64,000 bases of DNA from Stigmatella aurantiaca (GTDB taxonomy: Bacteria; Myxococcota; Myxococcia; Myxococcales; Myxococcaceae). Shown here one piece after another: positions 26,750-34,808 of this stretch; positions within the stretch are counted from its first letter, which is position 1, and the number at the start of each line of letters is the position of its first letter. A program made the position numbers and the translations under genes. Where the stretch lies: positions 1 through 64,000 of the forward strand of contig NZ_FOAP01000031.1 in the NCBI RefSeq assembly GCF_900109545.1. Direction: 5' to 3'. The notes beneath the pieces are model-generated. The model ran no database searches. It saw only the letters and a program-made list of their open reading frames with translations, and was not told the origin of the DNA.

Positions 26750-26817
26750 AAGACCGTGGCATGGACGCTGGGGCGGCCGTGCTGGTAGGTTGAAGCGCTG
26801 TGGATGAGAGGGGACAC

Positions 26818-27027
26818 ATGGGGTGGTTCCGGTCAGGAATGGCTGTGCTTTCAGTCATGGCAATGACGGGCTGTCCTTCTGAGTTCGGCAAGGACGGGCG
26901 TGTCGCCAAAGCAATTCACAAGGACACGGTGGACCTTTCCATCAAGCGCTGCTCGAAAGCGAGAATCGAGGAGGTCTGCGGCAAGGGAAAGCAACACACG
27001 CCGGAGTGCAGGGATTGCCTCAACTGA
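26818..27027 (+). CDS. Small Cys-rich lipoprotein
   Basis: A 69-residue protein from ATG 26818 (GAGAGG upstream; GTG/ATG choices further upstream add six residues). The signal peptide ends MTGC, giving a mature chain of about 51 residues with four more Cys (RCSKARIEEVC, ECRDC). No known domain. Its last 22 bases overlap the start of the next Cys-rich gene, so the two are co-translated and probably act together at the cell surface. Confidence 0.65.
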   Translation: MGWFRSGMAVLSVMAMTGCPSEFGKDGRVAKAIHKDTVDLSIKRCSKARIEEVCGKGKQHTPECRDCLN

Positions 27028-27911
27028 ACTGGCGCACGGTGGTGAAGGGCTGCGCGGGCATGGTGTTGCCGCTGCCATTCGTGTTGCTGCTTTGGGGAGT
27101 ACTCCGGCCGGGTGTGCCCGTCGATGCATCCGTGAAAACGCACATCAGCCCCATGCTGAGTCACGAACAGCGCATGCGGTTGACGGCCTACCGGCACGAG
27201 TGCGCGTCAGGTGCCGAGTGTGAGCCGCCGCTGGGTTGCCTGTACGAGTCGCGGTACAAGCAGGCGTACTGCACCGACAGCCAGTGCATGACGGATGAGC
27301 AGTGCCCCGAAGAGCACGTTTGCCGTCCTCTCGCGACGAAGGAGCATGGTCCGTGGGTGCGCATCTGCATTCCCGTGGGCGTCCGGCAGGAAGGGGAAAA
27401 CTGCGAGCCGGCCCCCAAAGACAAAGAATATGCCTGCGCTGCCGGGCTGGAGTGCGTTGGCCATGATGACCACTGGTGCGCCCGGCCGTGCCATCAGGAG
27501 GATCAAGCGGCAACGTGCCCCGATGGCTTTCTCTGTGCGGACACCGGACTTCGCCCCGCGTGCTTGCCTACCTGCGAAAAGCAGGGTTGCCCCAAAGGCC
27601 AGCATTGCGTTCAGTTCAACGAGGGCGCTTCGGTGTGCGCACGCGCATATGGTCCCAATTGCCAGCAATCTGCTTGCCCCGAGGGCCGCGACTGCTGGGT
27701 GCTCACGAAGCCGCCACACCCTGGGACGGTGTGGATGGGATGCATCGAGCGGTGTGGTGAAGGATTCCCTGCGTGTAGCACTGGCAAGGTTTGCGATGTT
27801 TGGCAGTGTCTGCCGGAATGCCATCCGCAGGCCCCTGGCGCATGCGCAGAGGGCTACCGGTGCACACAACCCGAGCCGGACAGGCCGGTCGCATGCCGTC
27901 CTGACTGGTAG
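27006..27911 (+). CDS. Cys-rich exported/anchored protein with Dickkopf/EGF-like repeats
   Basis: The frame from GTG 27006 gives 301 residues. A hydrophobic segment (MVLPLPFVLLLWGVL, about residues 19-33) acts as an uncleaved anchor or signal. The rest has more than 30 Cys in patterns such as CASGAECEPPLGC, CTDSQCMTDEQCPEEHVC, and repeated CPxGxxC, typical of myxobacterial 'extracellular Cys-rich' proteins whose disulfides stabilise a rod-like surface chain. No enzymatic motif. The GTG start overlaps the upstream lipoprotein gene by 22 bases; a second GTG at 27039-27044 would shorten the N-terminus before the membrane segment. Function unknown. Confidence 0.7.
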   Translation: MQGLPQLNWRTVVKGCAGMVLPLPFVLLLWGVLRPGVPVDASVKTHISPMLSHEQRMRLTAYRHECASGAECEPPLGCLYESRYKQAYCTDSQCMTDEQCPEEHVCRPLATKEHGPWVRICIPVGVRQEGENCEPAPKDKEYACAAGLECVGHDDHWCARPCHQEDQAATCPDGFLCADTGLRPACLPTCEKQGCPKGQHCVQFNEGASVCARAYGPNCQQSACPEGRDCWVLTKPPHPGTVWMGCIERCGEGFPACSTGKVCDVWQCLPECHPQAPGACAEGYRCTQPEPDRPVACRPDW

Positions 27912-27968
27912 GCTCCTGTCCTGGCATCGCACTCAAGGTTTCGCACTCCGCCCGATGGCCACAGCCGG

Positions 27969-27998
27969 TTGACAGGTGGCGTGGCCGGGGGCTCAGAT
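27969..27998 (+). promoter_or_regulatory. Candidate sigma-70 promoter for the metallo-hydrolase lipoprotein
   Basis: TTGACA at 27969-27974 is a perfect -35 hexamer; TCAGAT at 27993-27998 is a weak -10 at 18-base spacing. The ATG is at 28020. The 108-base gap has no other evident signal. Confidence 0.35.
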
Positions 27999-28019
27999 CT
28001 GCATTCCAGGAGGCGTGGA

Positions 28020-29192
28020 ATGCGGAGCGTTCACCGGTGGCTCATGGGAGGGGCATGTGGGCTGGGCCTCTTCTTGAGCGGCTGCCCCTCACCGACCACG
28101 GGGTTGAACATCCACCCCCTGGCCGAGACCCTGACCGCCCTGGGAGGGGCCGTGGAGGTGCAGTACCTCGGGGTGGGGGGCTACCTGGTCCGGCGGGGTG
28201 AAGACGCCCTGCTCTTCGCGCCCTCGTTCACCACTCCCGGCTTCTCGAAGCTCCACCCCGCGGCGGAAATCCAGAGCGATGAGGCGCTCGTCCAGCGCTG
28301 CCTGGAGCAGAAGGCGGGGGCGAAGCTGGAGGACGTGGAGTTCATCCTGGTGGGGCATGCGCATTACGACCACCTGCTGGATGTCCCCGCGGTCATGAAG
28401 CACCATGCGCCCCGGGCGATCACCCTGGGCTCCCGGACGACGCGCCACATCCTCGCGGGCGCGGACCTCTCCCGCCGCACGCTCGTGGTGGACGAGTGCG
28501 CCGCCGGGAGAGACGGCCGCGCGGGGCGGTGGATCTACAACGCGAAGCGCACGGTCCGCGTCCTGGCGATCGAGTCCGAGCACTCCCCCCACGTGGGGAA
28601 CTACAAGCTCATGGGCGGCCACTACCTGACCGACCGCAAGGAACTGCCGCGCCGGGCGTTCGACTGGAAGGAGGGCCAGACCTACGCCTACCTCGTGGAC
28701 TTCCTGCACCCGGATGGAAGCGTGGACTTCCGCATTCACTACCAGGACGCGGCCAGCCGCGAGGGCTACGGGGACATCCCCGAGGCCGTGCGGAAGGAGC
28801 ATCCCTTCGTGGACCTGGCCATCACCTGCGTGGGCGCGTCCAACACGGTGGCGTCCTACCCGGGACCGTTCCTGGAGCGGGCCAAGCCCCGGGCCATCGT
28901 GTTGGGACACTGGGAAGACTTCTTCGGCGAGCAGTTCTGTGATGACAGGGACAGGGAGGCCCGGGTGGTGCGTCTGGCGGACGTTCCGGCGTTCGTTGAG
29001 CGCGTGGAGCGCCACAAGCCTCCGGAGGCGAAGGTGCTGATGCCCGCGCTGTACAGCAAGATGTTCTTTCCCCGCGAGGCCTCGCCCGCAGCCCCCGCGG
29101 ACACGCCGCCCCGGGAGTGCCCGGTCCGTCCCGGGGCTTTCCCTCAGAAGGACCCGCCCCCGCGCCTGGTCCTGGATGGGTTCCCGCTGTAA
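28020..29192 (+). CDS. Metallo-beta-lactamase-fold lipoprotein
   Basis: A 390-residue exported protein from ATG 28020 (AGGAGG eight bases upstream). The lipobox is LSGC. The metal motif HAHYDHLLD (His-x-His-x-Asp-His, residues about 119-124) identifies the MBL fold; downstream His in IESEHSPHVGNY and in LGHWEDFF are probable further zinc ligands. The domain starts with YLGVGGYLVRRGEDALLF, as in UlaG/RomA-like hydrolases acting on phosphodiester or lactone substrates. Being a lipoprotein it should act in the periplasm or on the surface. Substrate unknown. It stands alone, ending three bases from the LysR remnant on the other strand. Confidence 0.82.
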   Translation: MRSVHRWLMGGACGLGLFLSGCPSPTTGLNIHPLAETLTALGGAVEVQYLGVGGYLVRRGEDALLFAPSFTTPGFSKLHPAAEIQSDEALVQRCLEQKAGAKLEDVEFILVGHAHYDHLLDVPAVMKHHAPRAITLGSRTTRHILAGADLSRRTLVVDECAAGRDGRAGRWIYNAKRTVRVLAIESEHSPHVGNYKLMGGHYLTDRKELPRRAFDWKEGQTYAYLVDFLHPDGSVDFRIHYQDAASREGYGDIPEAVRKEHPFVDLAITCVGASNTVASYPGPFLERAKPRAIVLGHWEDFFGEQFCDDRDREARVVRLADVPAFVERVERHKPPEAKVLMPALYSKMFFPREASPAAPADTPPRECPVRPGAFPQKDPPPRLVLDGFPL

Positions 29193-29195
29193 GGC

Positions 29196-29354
29196 CTACT
29201 CGGCCGCCAGGGAGAGCAGCCCGGCGCCGGAGATGATCCGGCGCGCCGCCTCATCCCGCAGGCGGGCCAGGGCCTGGCTCACCGTGGACTGGCTGACGCG
29301 GACGAGGTTGAGATCCAACCGCGCCAGCCGGGTCGAATCCTGAGCCCTGTTCAT
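29196..29354 (-). pseudogene. Remnant of a LysR-family regulator
   Basis: A 52-residue frame from ATG 29354 reads RLARLDLNLVRVSQSTVSQALARLRDEAARR. The first part matches the start of a LysR HTH (LDLNLL), but the middle of the HTH is missing and the text jumps directly to the recognition helix SQSTVSQALARLRD, then to an unrelated-looking tail ending LLSLAAE, as if two in-frame deletions removed about 85% of a normal 300-residue regulator. It is divergent from the acyl-CoA dehydrogenase operon, where a LysR activator would be expected, so the operon has probably lost its regulator. A truncated functional mini-protein is less likely. Confidence 0.7.
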
Positions 29355-29412
29355 GGAAACACATGACCAAGATTCACTGGATTCATCAACCTGCCGGTGC
29401 GCAGGATGGCCC

Positions 29413-30651
29413 ATGGACTTCGAACCCAGCGCCAAGGCCAAGGACTATCTGGATCGCGTGAAGCGGTTCATGAACGAGCACATCCTTCCGGTGGAGGGCC
29501 GCTACTGGGAAGAGGTCCACGCGGCCCAGGCGGGCGGGGACTGGCGCCGGTGGAAGGTGCCCGCGCTGATGGAGGAGCTGAAGGCGCGCGCCCGGGCCGA
29601 AGGGCTGTGGAACCTGTTCCTGCCGGACGCGAAGCTCGGCGCGGGCCTGAGCACCCTGGAGTACGCGCCCATCGCGGAGGAGACGGGCCGCAGCTTCCTG
29701 GCGCCCGAGGTCTTCAACTGCAACGCCCCGGACACCGGCAACATGGAGGTGCTCTGGAAGTACGGCTCCGAGGAGCAGAAGCAGCGCTGGCTCACGCCGC
29801 TGCTGGCCGGGGACATCCGCTCGGTGTTCTGCATGACGGAGCCCGACGTGGCCTCCTCGGACGCCACCAACATGGGCGCCACCGCCACCGTCGAGGGGGA
29901 CGAGGTGGTGCTCACCGGCAAGAAGTGGTGGTCCAGCGGCCTGGGCAACCCGCGGGCGAAGGTCGCCATCTTCATGGGCCGGACGCCGGAGGCCTCGGCG
30001 GGCCGCCACCACCAGCACTCCATGGTGCTCGTGCCCCTGGACGCGCCGGGCGTCACCATCCAGCGCATGCTGCCGGTCTACGGCGACTACGACGCGCCCC
30101 ACGGCCACGGCGAGGTCCACTTCGAGAACGTGCGCCTGCCCCTCTCCGCCATCATCGCGGGGCCGGGCAAGGGCTTCGAGATTGCTCAGGGCCGGCTGGG
30201 CCCGGGCCGCATCCACCACTGCATGCGCTGCATCGGCGCGGCGGAGCGGGCGCTGGAGCTGATGATCGACCGGGGCATGAGCCGCACCGCCTTTGGCAAG
30301 CCGCTGCTCAACCTGGGCGGCAACCGCGAGCGCGTCGCCGAGGCGCGCGTGGCCATCGACCAGGCGCGCCTGCTGACGCTCTATGCCGCCTGGAAGCTGG
30401 ACGCGGTGGGCGCGCTGGGGGCGATGAGCGAAATCTCCGCCATCAAGGTGGTGGCACCCAACGTGCTCCAGAAGGTGGTGGATGACGCCATCCAGATTCA
30501 CGGCGGGGCGGGCGTGTCGCGGGACACCCCGCTGGCGGGCTTCTTCGCCCAGGCGCGCAGCCTGCGCATCGCCGATGGACCGGACGAGGTCCACAAGGGC
30601 GTCATCGCCCGCATCGAACTCTCCAAGCGTGGTTTTTCCAAGGGATCCTGA
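29413..30651 (+). CDS. Acyl-CoA dehydrogenase, ACAD10/11-like
   Basis: A 412-residue FAD enzyme. Typical features are MTEPDVASSDATNM near the FAD pocket, KKWWSSGLGNP, GHGEVHFENVRLP, and the C-terminal IQIHGGAGVSRDTPLAGFFAQARSLRIADGPDEVHKGVIAR. This form, with an unusual R/W-rich segment early on, is the ACAD10/11 branch that in bacteria (LvaC) and mitochondria works on phosphorylated 4-hydroxyacyl-CoA. ATG 29413 follows AGGATG. Two bases separate it from the SDR gene and a kinase gene follows; together they make the gene set of the 4-hydroxyacid pathway. A broken LysR remnant is divergent upstream. Confidence 0.92.
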   Translation: MDFEPSAKAKDYLDRVKRFMNEHILPVEGRYWEEVHAAQAGGDWRRWKVPALMEELKARARAEGLWNLFLPDAKLGAGLSTLEYAPIAEETGRSFLAPEVFNCNAPDTGNMEVLWKYGSEEQKQRWLTPLLAGDIRSVFCMTEPDVASSDATNMGATATVEGDEVVLTGKKWWSSGLGNPRAKVAIFMGRTPEASAGRHHQHSMVLVPLDAPGVTIQRMLPVYGDYDAPHGHGEVHFENVRLPLSAIIAGPGKGFEIAQGRLGPGRIHHCMRCIGAAERALELMIDRGMSRTAFGKPLLNLGGNRERVAEARVAIDQARLLTLYAAWKLDAVGALGAMSEISAIKVVAPNVLQKVVDDAIQIHGGAGVSRDTPLAGFFAQARSLRIADGPDEVHKGVIARIELSKRGFSKGS

Positions 30652-30653
30652 CC

Positions 30654-31454
30654 ATGAGCGGACAGCGGATCTTCATCACCGGAGGCGCCAGTGGGCTGGG
30701 GCGCTCGCTCGCGCTGCGCTTCGCCCGCGCGGGCTGGAAGGTGTGCATCGGGGACATCCATGAGGGGCGCGGGGCGGAGGTCCTGGCGGAGCTGGAGGCG
30801 CTGGGCGCCCAGGCCCTGTCCCTGCGCTGCGATGTCCGGCGCGAGGAGGACCTGCGCGCCGTGGCGGAGCGGCTGGAGGCGGACTGGGGCGGCGTGGACG
30901 TGGTGGTGAACAACGCGGGCGTCGCCCAGGCGGGGGCCATCGAGGACGTGCCGCTCGATGACTGGCAGTGGATCATCGACATCAACCTCCTGGGCGTGGT
31001 GCGCGGCTGCAAGGTGTTCACGCCGTTGTTCAAGCGGCAGGGCGGGGGCCACTTCGTCAACGTGGCCTCGATCGCCGGGCTGCTCGATGCGCCCATGATG
31101 AGCAGCTACAACGCCACCAAGGCCGCCGTCGTCTCGCTGTCGGAGACGCTCCAGAACGAGCTGCACTCCCACGGAATCTCCGTCAGCGTCGTCTGCCCGG
31201 CCTTCTTCAAGACGAACCTGGTGGAGTCCATGCGCGTGACGCATCCCCGGTTCCAGGCGACGGTGGGCAAGTTCTTCGCCCGCGCCAAAATCACCTCGGA
31301 GGATGTCGCCGAGGACATCTTCACGGCGGTGAAAAAGCACAGCTTCTTCGTGCTCCCGCACCGGGAAGCCCGGTACATCTGGCGGCTGAAGCGCTTCCTT
31401 CCCCGGGAAGTCTATGCTCCGCTCATGAGGAGGAGCACGCGCCGGATGCGCTAG
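30654..31454 (+). CDS. Short-chain dehydrogenase/reductase
   Basis: A 266-residue classical SDR: FITGGASGLGRSLALRF binds NAD(P), followed by NNAGVAQ, the catalytic Ser in NVASIAGL, and the YxxxK motif SYNATKAA; the C-terminus is hydrophobic/basic as in fatty-acyl or hydroxyacyl SDRs. It starts two bases after the dehydrogenase stop. In the pathway inferred for this operon it would oxidise or reduce the hydroxyacyl intermediate (compare LvaD). Cytosolic, possibly membrane-associated. Confidence 0.9.
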   Translation: MSGQRIFITGGASGLGRSLALRFARAGWKVCIGDIHEGRGAEVLAELEALGAQALSLRCDVRREEDLRAVAERLEADWGGVDVVVNNAGVAQAGAIEDVPLDDWQWIIDINLLGVVRGCKVFTPLFKRQGGGHFVNVASIAGLLDAPMMSSYNATKAAVVSLSETLQNELHSHGISVSVVCPAFFKTNLVESMRVTHPRFQATVGKFFARAKITSEDVAEDIFTAVKKHSFFVLPHREARYIWRLKRFLPREVYAPLMRRSTRRMR

Positions 31455-31478
31455 CGCACCCGGGCGCACGCCACGCCC

Positions 31479-32570
31479 ATGTCATCCACGCCGCCCACTG
31501 ACGAGGCCCGGGCCGTCCGTCCCGGAGAGGAGCTGGACCTGCCCGCCGTCGACGCCTGGCTCAAGGCCCAGGTGCCGTCGCTCGAAGGCACGCCCCAGGT
31601 CACCCAGTATTCCGGGGGGGCCTCGAACTGGACCTACCGGCTCCAGTACGCGAACAGAGACCTCATCCTGCGCCGGCCGCCGGCGGGCACCAAGGCCAAG
31701 TCCGCGCACGACATGGGGCGCGAGTTCTCGGTGCAGCAGGCGCTCAAGTCCGCCTATCCGGCCGTGCCCACCATGGTGGCGCTGTGCCAGGACCCGGCCG
31801 TGATGGGCTCGGAGTTCTACGTGATGGAGCGCATCGCGGGCCTCATCCCGCGCTCGCGCCTGCCACAGGGGCTCCAGCTCGACAAAGCGCAGACGCGCCA
31901 GCTGTGCCTCAACGTCATCGACAAGCTCATCGCGCTGCACCGGGTGGATCCGCAGGCGGTGGGGCTCGCCTCGCTGGGCAAGGGCAAGGGCTACCCCCGG
32001 CGCCAGATCGAAGGCTGGTCGGACCGCTTCGAGAAGGCCCACACCTGGAACGTGCCGCGCTTCCGGGCTGTGCGCCGCTGGCTGGAGGAGCACACCCCGG
32101 AGGACATCGCCACCTGCGTCATCCACAATGACTGGCGCTTCGACAACGTGGTGCTCGACCCCCAGCGCCCCACGGAAGTCATCGGCGTGCTGGACTGGGA
32201 GATGGCGACGCTGGGAGACCCGCTGATGGACCTGGGCAGCGCGCTGGCCTACTGGGTCCACGCAGATGACGACCTGGTGCTGCGCACCATGCGCCGCCAG
32301 CCCACGCACCTGCCCGGCATGCTCCGGCGCGAGGAGGTGGTGGCCTACTACCTGGAGCGCACGGGGCTGAAGCCCGCCAACTGGACGTTCTACGAGGTGT
32401 ATGGCCTGTTCCGGCTCGCGGTCATCGTCCAGCAGATCTACTACCGCTACCACCACCGGCAGACGCGCAACCCCGCCTTCAAGCACTTCTGGATCATCGT
32501 CAACTACCTGCACTGGCGCTGCCGGCGCCTCATCAAAAAGTCACGGGCAGCCGCTCCAGACCGTGGATGA
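31479..32570 (+). CDS. APH-family kinase (ACAD10/11 N-domain-like; putative hydroxyacyl-CoA kinase)
   Basis: A 363-residue phosphotransferase. The Gly-rich ATP loop is YSGGASNWTYRL near residue 43, then a Lys/Arg-bearing strand, the Brenner motif VIHNDWRFDNVV (catalytic Asp) near 213 and the metal Asp in VLDWEMATLGDP near 234. This APH subfamily is fused to acyl-CoA dehydrogenase domains in human ACAD10/11 and is separate in bacteria (LvaA), where it phosphorylates 4-hydroxyacyl-CoA. Here it directly follows the ACAD and SDR genes, so the same role is inferred. No good ribosome site is seen; ATG 31479 is the first in frame. Its 3' end overlaps the convergent P450 gene by 38 bases. Confidence 0.88.
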   Translation: MSSTPPTDEARAVRPGEELDLPAVDAWLKAQVPSLEGTPQVTQYSGGASNWTYRLQYANRDLILRRPPAGTKAKSAHDMGREFSVQQALKSAYPAVPTMVALCQDPAVMGSEFYVMERIAGLIPRSRLPQGLQLDKAQTRQLCLNVIDKLIALHRVDPQAVGLASLGKGKGYPRRQIEGWSDRFEKAHTWNVPRFRAVRRWLEEHTPEDIATCVIHNDWRFDNVVLDPQRPTEVIGVLDWEMATLGDPLMDLGSALAYWVHADDDLVLRTMRRQPTHLPGMLRREEVVAYYLERTGLKPANWTFYEVYGLFRLAVIVQQIYYRYHHRQTRNPAFKHFWIIVNYLHWRCRRLIKKSRAAAPDRG

Positions 32571-33744
32571 GCAGGCTGTCGCGCCACCGCAGCGTGGCGG
32601 GGTCCACCGCGAAGCGCAGCCGGGGCAGCCGCTCCAGGAGCAGGCGGAAGGACACCTGGGCCTCCAGCAGCGCCAGCGGGGCCCCCAGGCAGAAGTGGAT
32701 GCCCGAGCCGAAGGCGATGTGCCGGTTGGGCTGGCGGCCGATGTCGAAGCGCTCCGGCTCGGGGAACACGTCGCCGTCGCGGTTGGCGGACAGCAGCCCC
32801 GCCACGAGCATCTCCCCGGCGGGGATGTGCTGCCCATGGAACTCGGTGTCCTCGGTGGTGAAGCGGCTGGTGGAGTGCCGCACCGGGCCGCAGTAGCGCA
32901 GCATCTCCTCCACGGCGGAGTCGAGCAGCGCGGGCTCGGCACGCAGCCGCTCGAGCTGCCCGGGGTGCTGGAGCAGGGCCCAGACGCCATTGCCAATGAG
33001 GTTCACCGTCGTCTCGTGGCCGGCCACCAGGAGCAGGAACACCATGCTCATCAGCTCCTCGGGGGTGAGCCGGTCGCCCTGCTCCTCGGCGGCGATCATC
33101 GCGCTGGCCAGGTCATCCTGCGGGTCGGCCCGGCGCCGGGCGAGGAAGTCCTGGAGGTAGGTCTGGAACTCCTGGGCCATGCGGCGCAGGGGCGCCAGGT
33201 CTCCGTCCTTCGGCGGGGTGAGGAAGGTGGTGGTCCACTCGCGGAACCGGTCCTGGTCCTCCACGGGCACCCCTAGCAGCTCCGCGATGACGGTGATGGG
33301 CAGGGGAAAGGCAAAGGCATCCAGCAGGTCCACCTGCTGCTGTGGTTGGAGCTGGTCCAGCAACTGGCTGGCGATGGCGGTGATGCGCGGGCGCAGGGCC
33401 TCCACCCGGCGCAGGGTGAAGGCCTGGGCCACCAGCGAGCGCAGCCGGGTGTGCATGGGCGGATCCGCGCTGAGCATGTGCTGATCGAGGTGCTTGAGCG
33501 AGCTCACCCGGAAGTACCGCCGCTGGGACTCCTTGGGGAGCTTCTGCTTGCTCTTGGCGAAGCGGGGATCCTTCAGGAAGTCCACCGCGGCCTGATACCG
33601 GCACACCACCCAGATGGGCCCCTCCATGGAGGGGTGGCGCGAGCGGGCCACGGGCGTCTCCCGCCGCATCCGGGCATACAGCGGGAAGGGATTCGCGGTG
33701 ACCTCCGGAGACCACAGCTCATAGGGAACATCCGGAGTGCTCAC
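32533..33744 (-). CDS. Cytochrome P450 (bacterial class, CYP107-like)
   Basis: A 403-residue soluble P450. Motifs: AGHETTVN (oxygen-binding I helix), the ExxR pair in EEMLRYCGP, the meander and the heme loop FGSGIHFCLG with Cys352 as thiolate ligand. It hydroxylates small molecules with ferredoxin partners encoded elsewhere. It is the last gene of the minus-strand run 36604 to 32533 but 61 bases from the preceding methyltransferase, so co-transcription is uncertain. Natural-product tailoring or fatty-acid hydroxylation are both plausible. Tail-to-tail overlap with the kinase gene is unusual but short. Confidence 0.93.
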   Translation of the reverse strand: MSTPDVPYELWSPEVTANPFPLYARMRRETPVARSRHPSMEGPIWVVCRYQAAVDFLKDPRFAKSKQKLPKESQRRYFRVSSLKHLDQHMLSADPPMHTRLRSLVAQAFTLRRVEALRPRITAIASQLLDQLQPQQQVDLLDAFAFPLPITVIAELLGVPVEDQDRFREWTTTFLTPPKDGDLAPLRRMAQEFQTYLQDFLARRRADPQDDLASAMIAAEEQGDRLTPEELMSMVFLLLVAGHETTVNLIGNGVWALLQHPGQLERLRAEPALLDSAVEEMLRYCGPVRHSTSRFTTEDTEFHGQHIPAGEMLVAGLLSANRDGDVFPEPERFDIGRQPNRHIAFGSGIHFCLGAPLALLEAQVSFRLLLERLPRLRFAVDPATLRWRDSLLIHGLERLPVTF

Positions 33745-33805
33745 GCGAACCTCGGCGCCACGGGGAGGGCCAGCGCCGGAAGCCTAACAACGGCTCAGCG
33801 GCGCT

Positions 33806-34726
33806 TCACGCGGAACGGGTCGCCACGAGCGCCACCACCGCGATGCGCTCCACGTTGGCGTAGGGGCGCTTCTCCAGCTCCTCGCTGAAGACGTCGGGAT
33901 CCAACTCCTCGTAATGGGCTTGCACGCCGGGCCGTTGCAGGAAGGGCAGCAGGGCGGCCTTGAGCTGATCCTCGCCGTCCACCACGGGGGTGCCGCTGTA
34001 GAGGACGAACGTGCCGCCGGGCCCCAGGCGCTCCATCGCCTCGCGCGTGAAGCGCACGGACAGCTCGATGCCATAGCTGCCCCCGCCGTGGCGGTACGTG
34101 CGCGAGCCCTCGTCCACGAGGTACGGGGGGTTGGCCATCACCAGGTCCACGTCCCCCGGAATCGCGCGCAGCCCATCGCTCCGCGTGCACTCCACGCCGG
34201 ACACCCCGTTGAGCGCGGCGTTGATGCGCGAGAAGCGCAGGGCGCGCGTGCTCACGTCGGACAGGACAATCGTGTCCACCCGGCCCGCCAGGGACAGGCC
34301 TCCGGCCCCGGAGCCGCAGCCCAGGTCCACCGCGCGCCGGAAGTGCCCGGGCACGCGCGAGAGCAGCGAGGCGAAGCGGTACGTGTCGGGCCCGAAGAAG
34401 ACGGAGTCCTCCGACAGGGTGGGGTAGGCATCGTGCAGGTAGAGCCCCCCGCCGAGGCTGGAGAAGCGCACCAGGCTGCGCAGCCAGCCGTTCGTCAGGT
34501 GCTCCACCATCTCCGCGCGCTCCAGCAGCTCCAGCAGGGGCTTGGGCAGCACCTCCGGCTGGAAGGGGCGGCTCCAGCCGAACACATCCCGCACGGTGCG
34601 GGCCGCCTGGGAGGAGGGCCGCTCGTTGACGCGGCGGTGGGCCTCGGGGGTCACGGTGATGAAGTGGTAGCCCGAGTCGCGCAGCGCCCGGCCCAGTTGC
34701 AGCAGCGGTTCGTCCTGGATGGTCAC
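33806..34726 (-). CDS. SAM-dependent methyltransferase with NPPY motif
   Basis: The GTG at 34726 gives 306 residues starting VTIQDEPLLQLGRALRD; a longer GTG at 34795 would add 23 residues including two Cys. Both lack a strong ribosome site. An N-terminal domain (residues about 1-120) precedes the Rossmann fold: AVDLGCGSGAGGLSLAG (motif I), IVLSDVSTRALRFSRINA, and MANPPYLVDEG, the NPPY motif of N-methyltransferases acting on Gln or adenine/guanine bases (PrmC/RlmG-like). The target is probably protein or RNA rather than a metabolite, but that is inferred. It lies between P450 and EamA genes on the same strand. Confidence 0.82.
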   Translation of the reverse strand: MTIQDEPLLQLGRALRDSGYHFITVTPEAHRRVNERPSSQAARTVRDVFGWSRPFQPEVLPKPLLELLERAEMVEHLTNGWLRSLVRFSSLGGGLYLHDAYPTLSEDSVFFGPDTYRFASLLSRVPGHFRRAVDLGCGSGAGGLSLAGRVDTIVLSDVSTRALRFSRINAALNGVSGVECTRSDGLRAIPGDVDLVMANPPYLVDEGSRTYRHGGGSYGIELSVRFTREAMERLGPGGTFVLYSGTPVVDGEDQLKAALLPFLQRPGVQAHYEELDPDVFSEELEKRPYANVERIAVVALVATRSA

Positions 34727-34808
34727 CTGCCCAGCTTTGAGATGGGGGCAAGCCCTGTCAAGGCACGCGTGCCCGGGCTGTCCGTCAGCCGCCACCGGGC
34801 GGCGGGGC

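Noticed and set aside
26790-26817. TGAAGCGCT upstream of the small lipoprotein as a second LacI-type operator
   Set aside because: Only half of the palindrome is present and the same string occurs inside coding regions.
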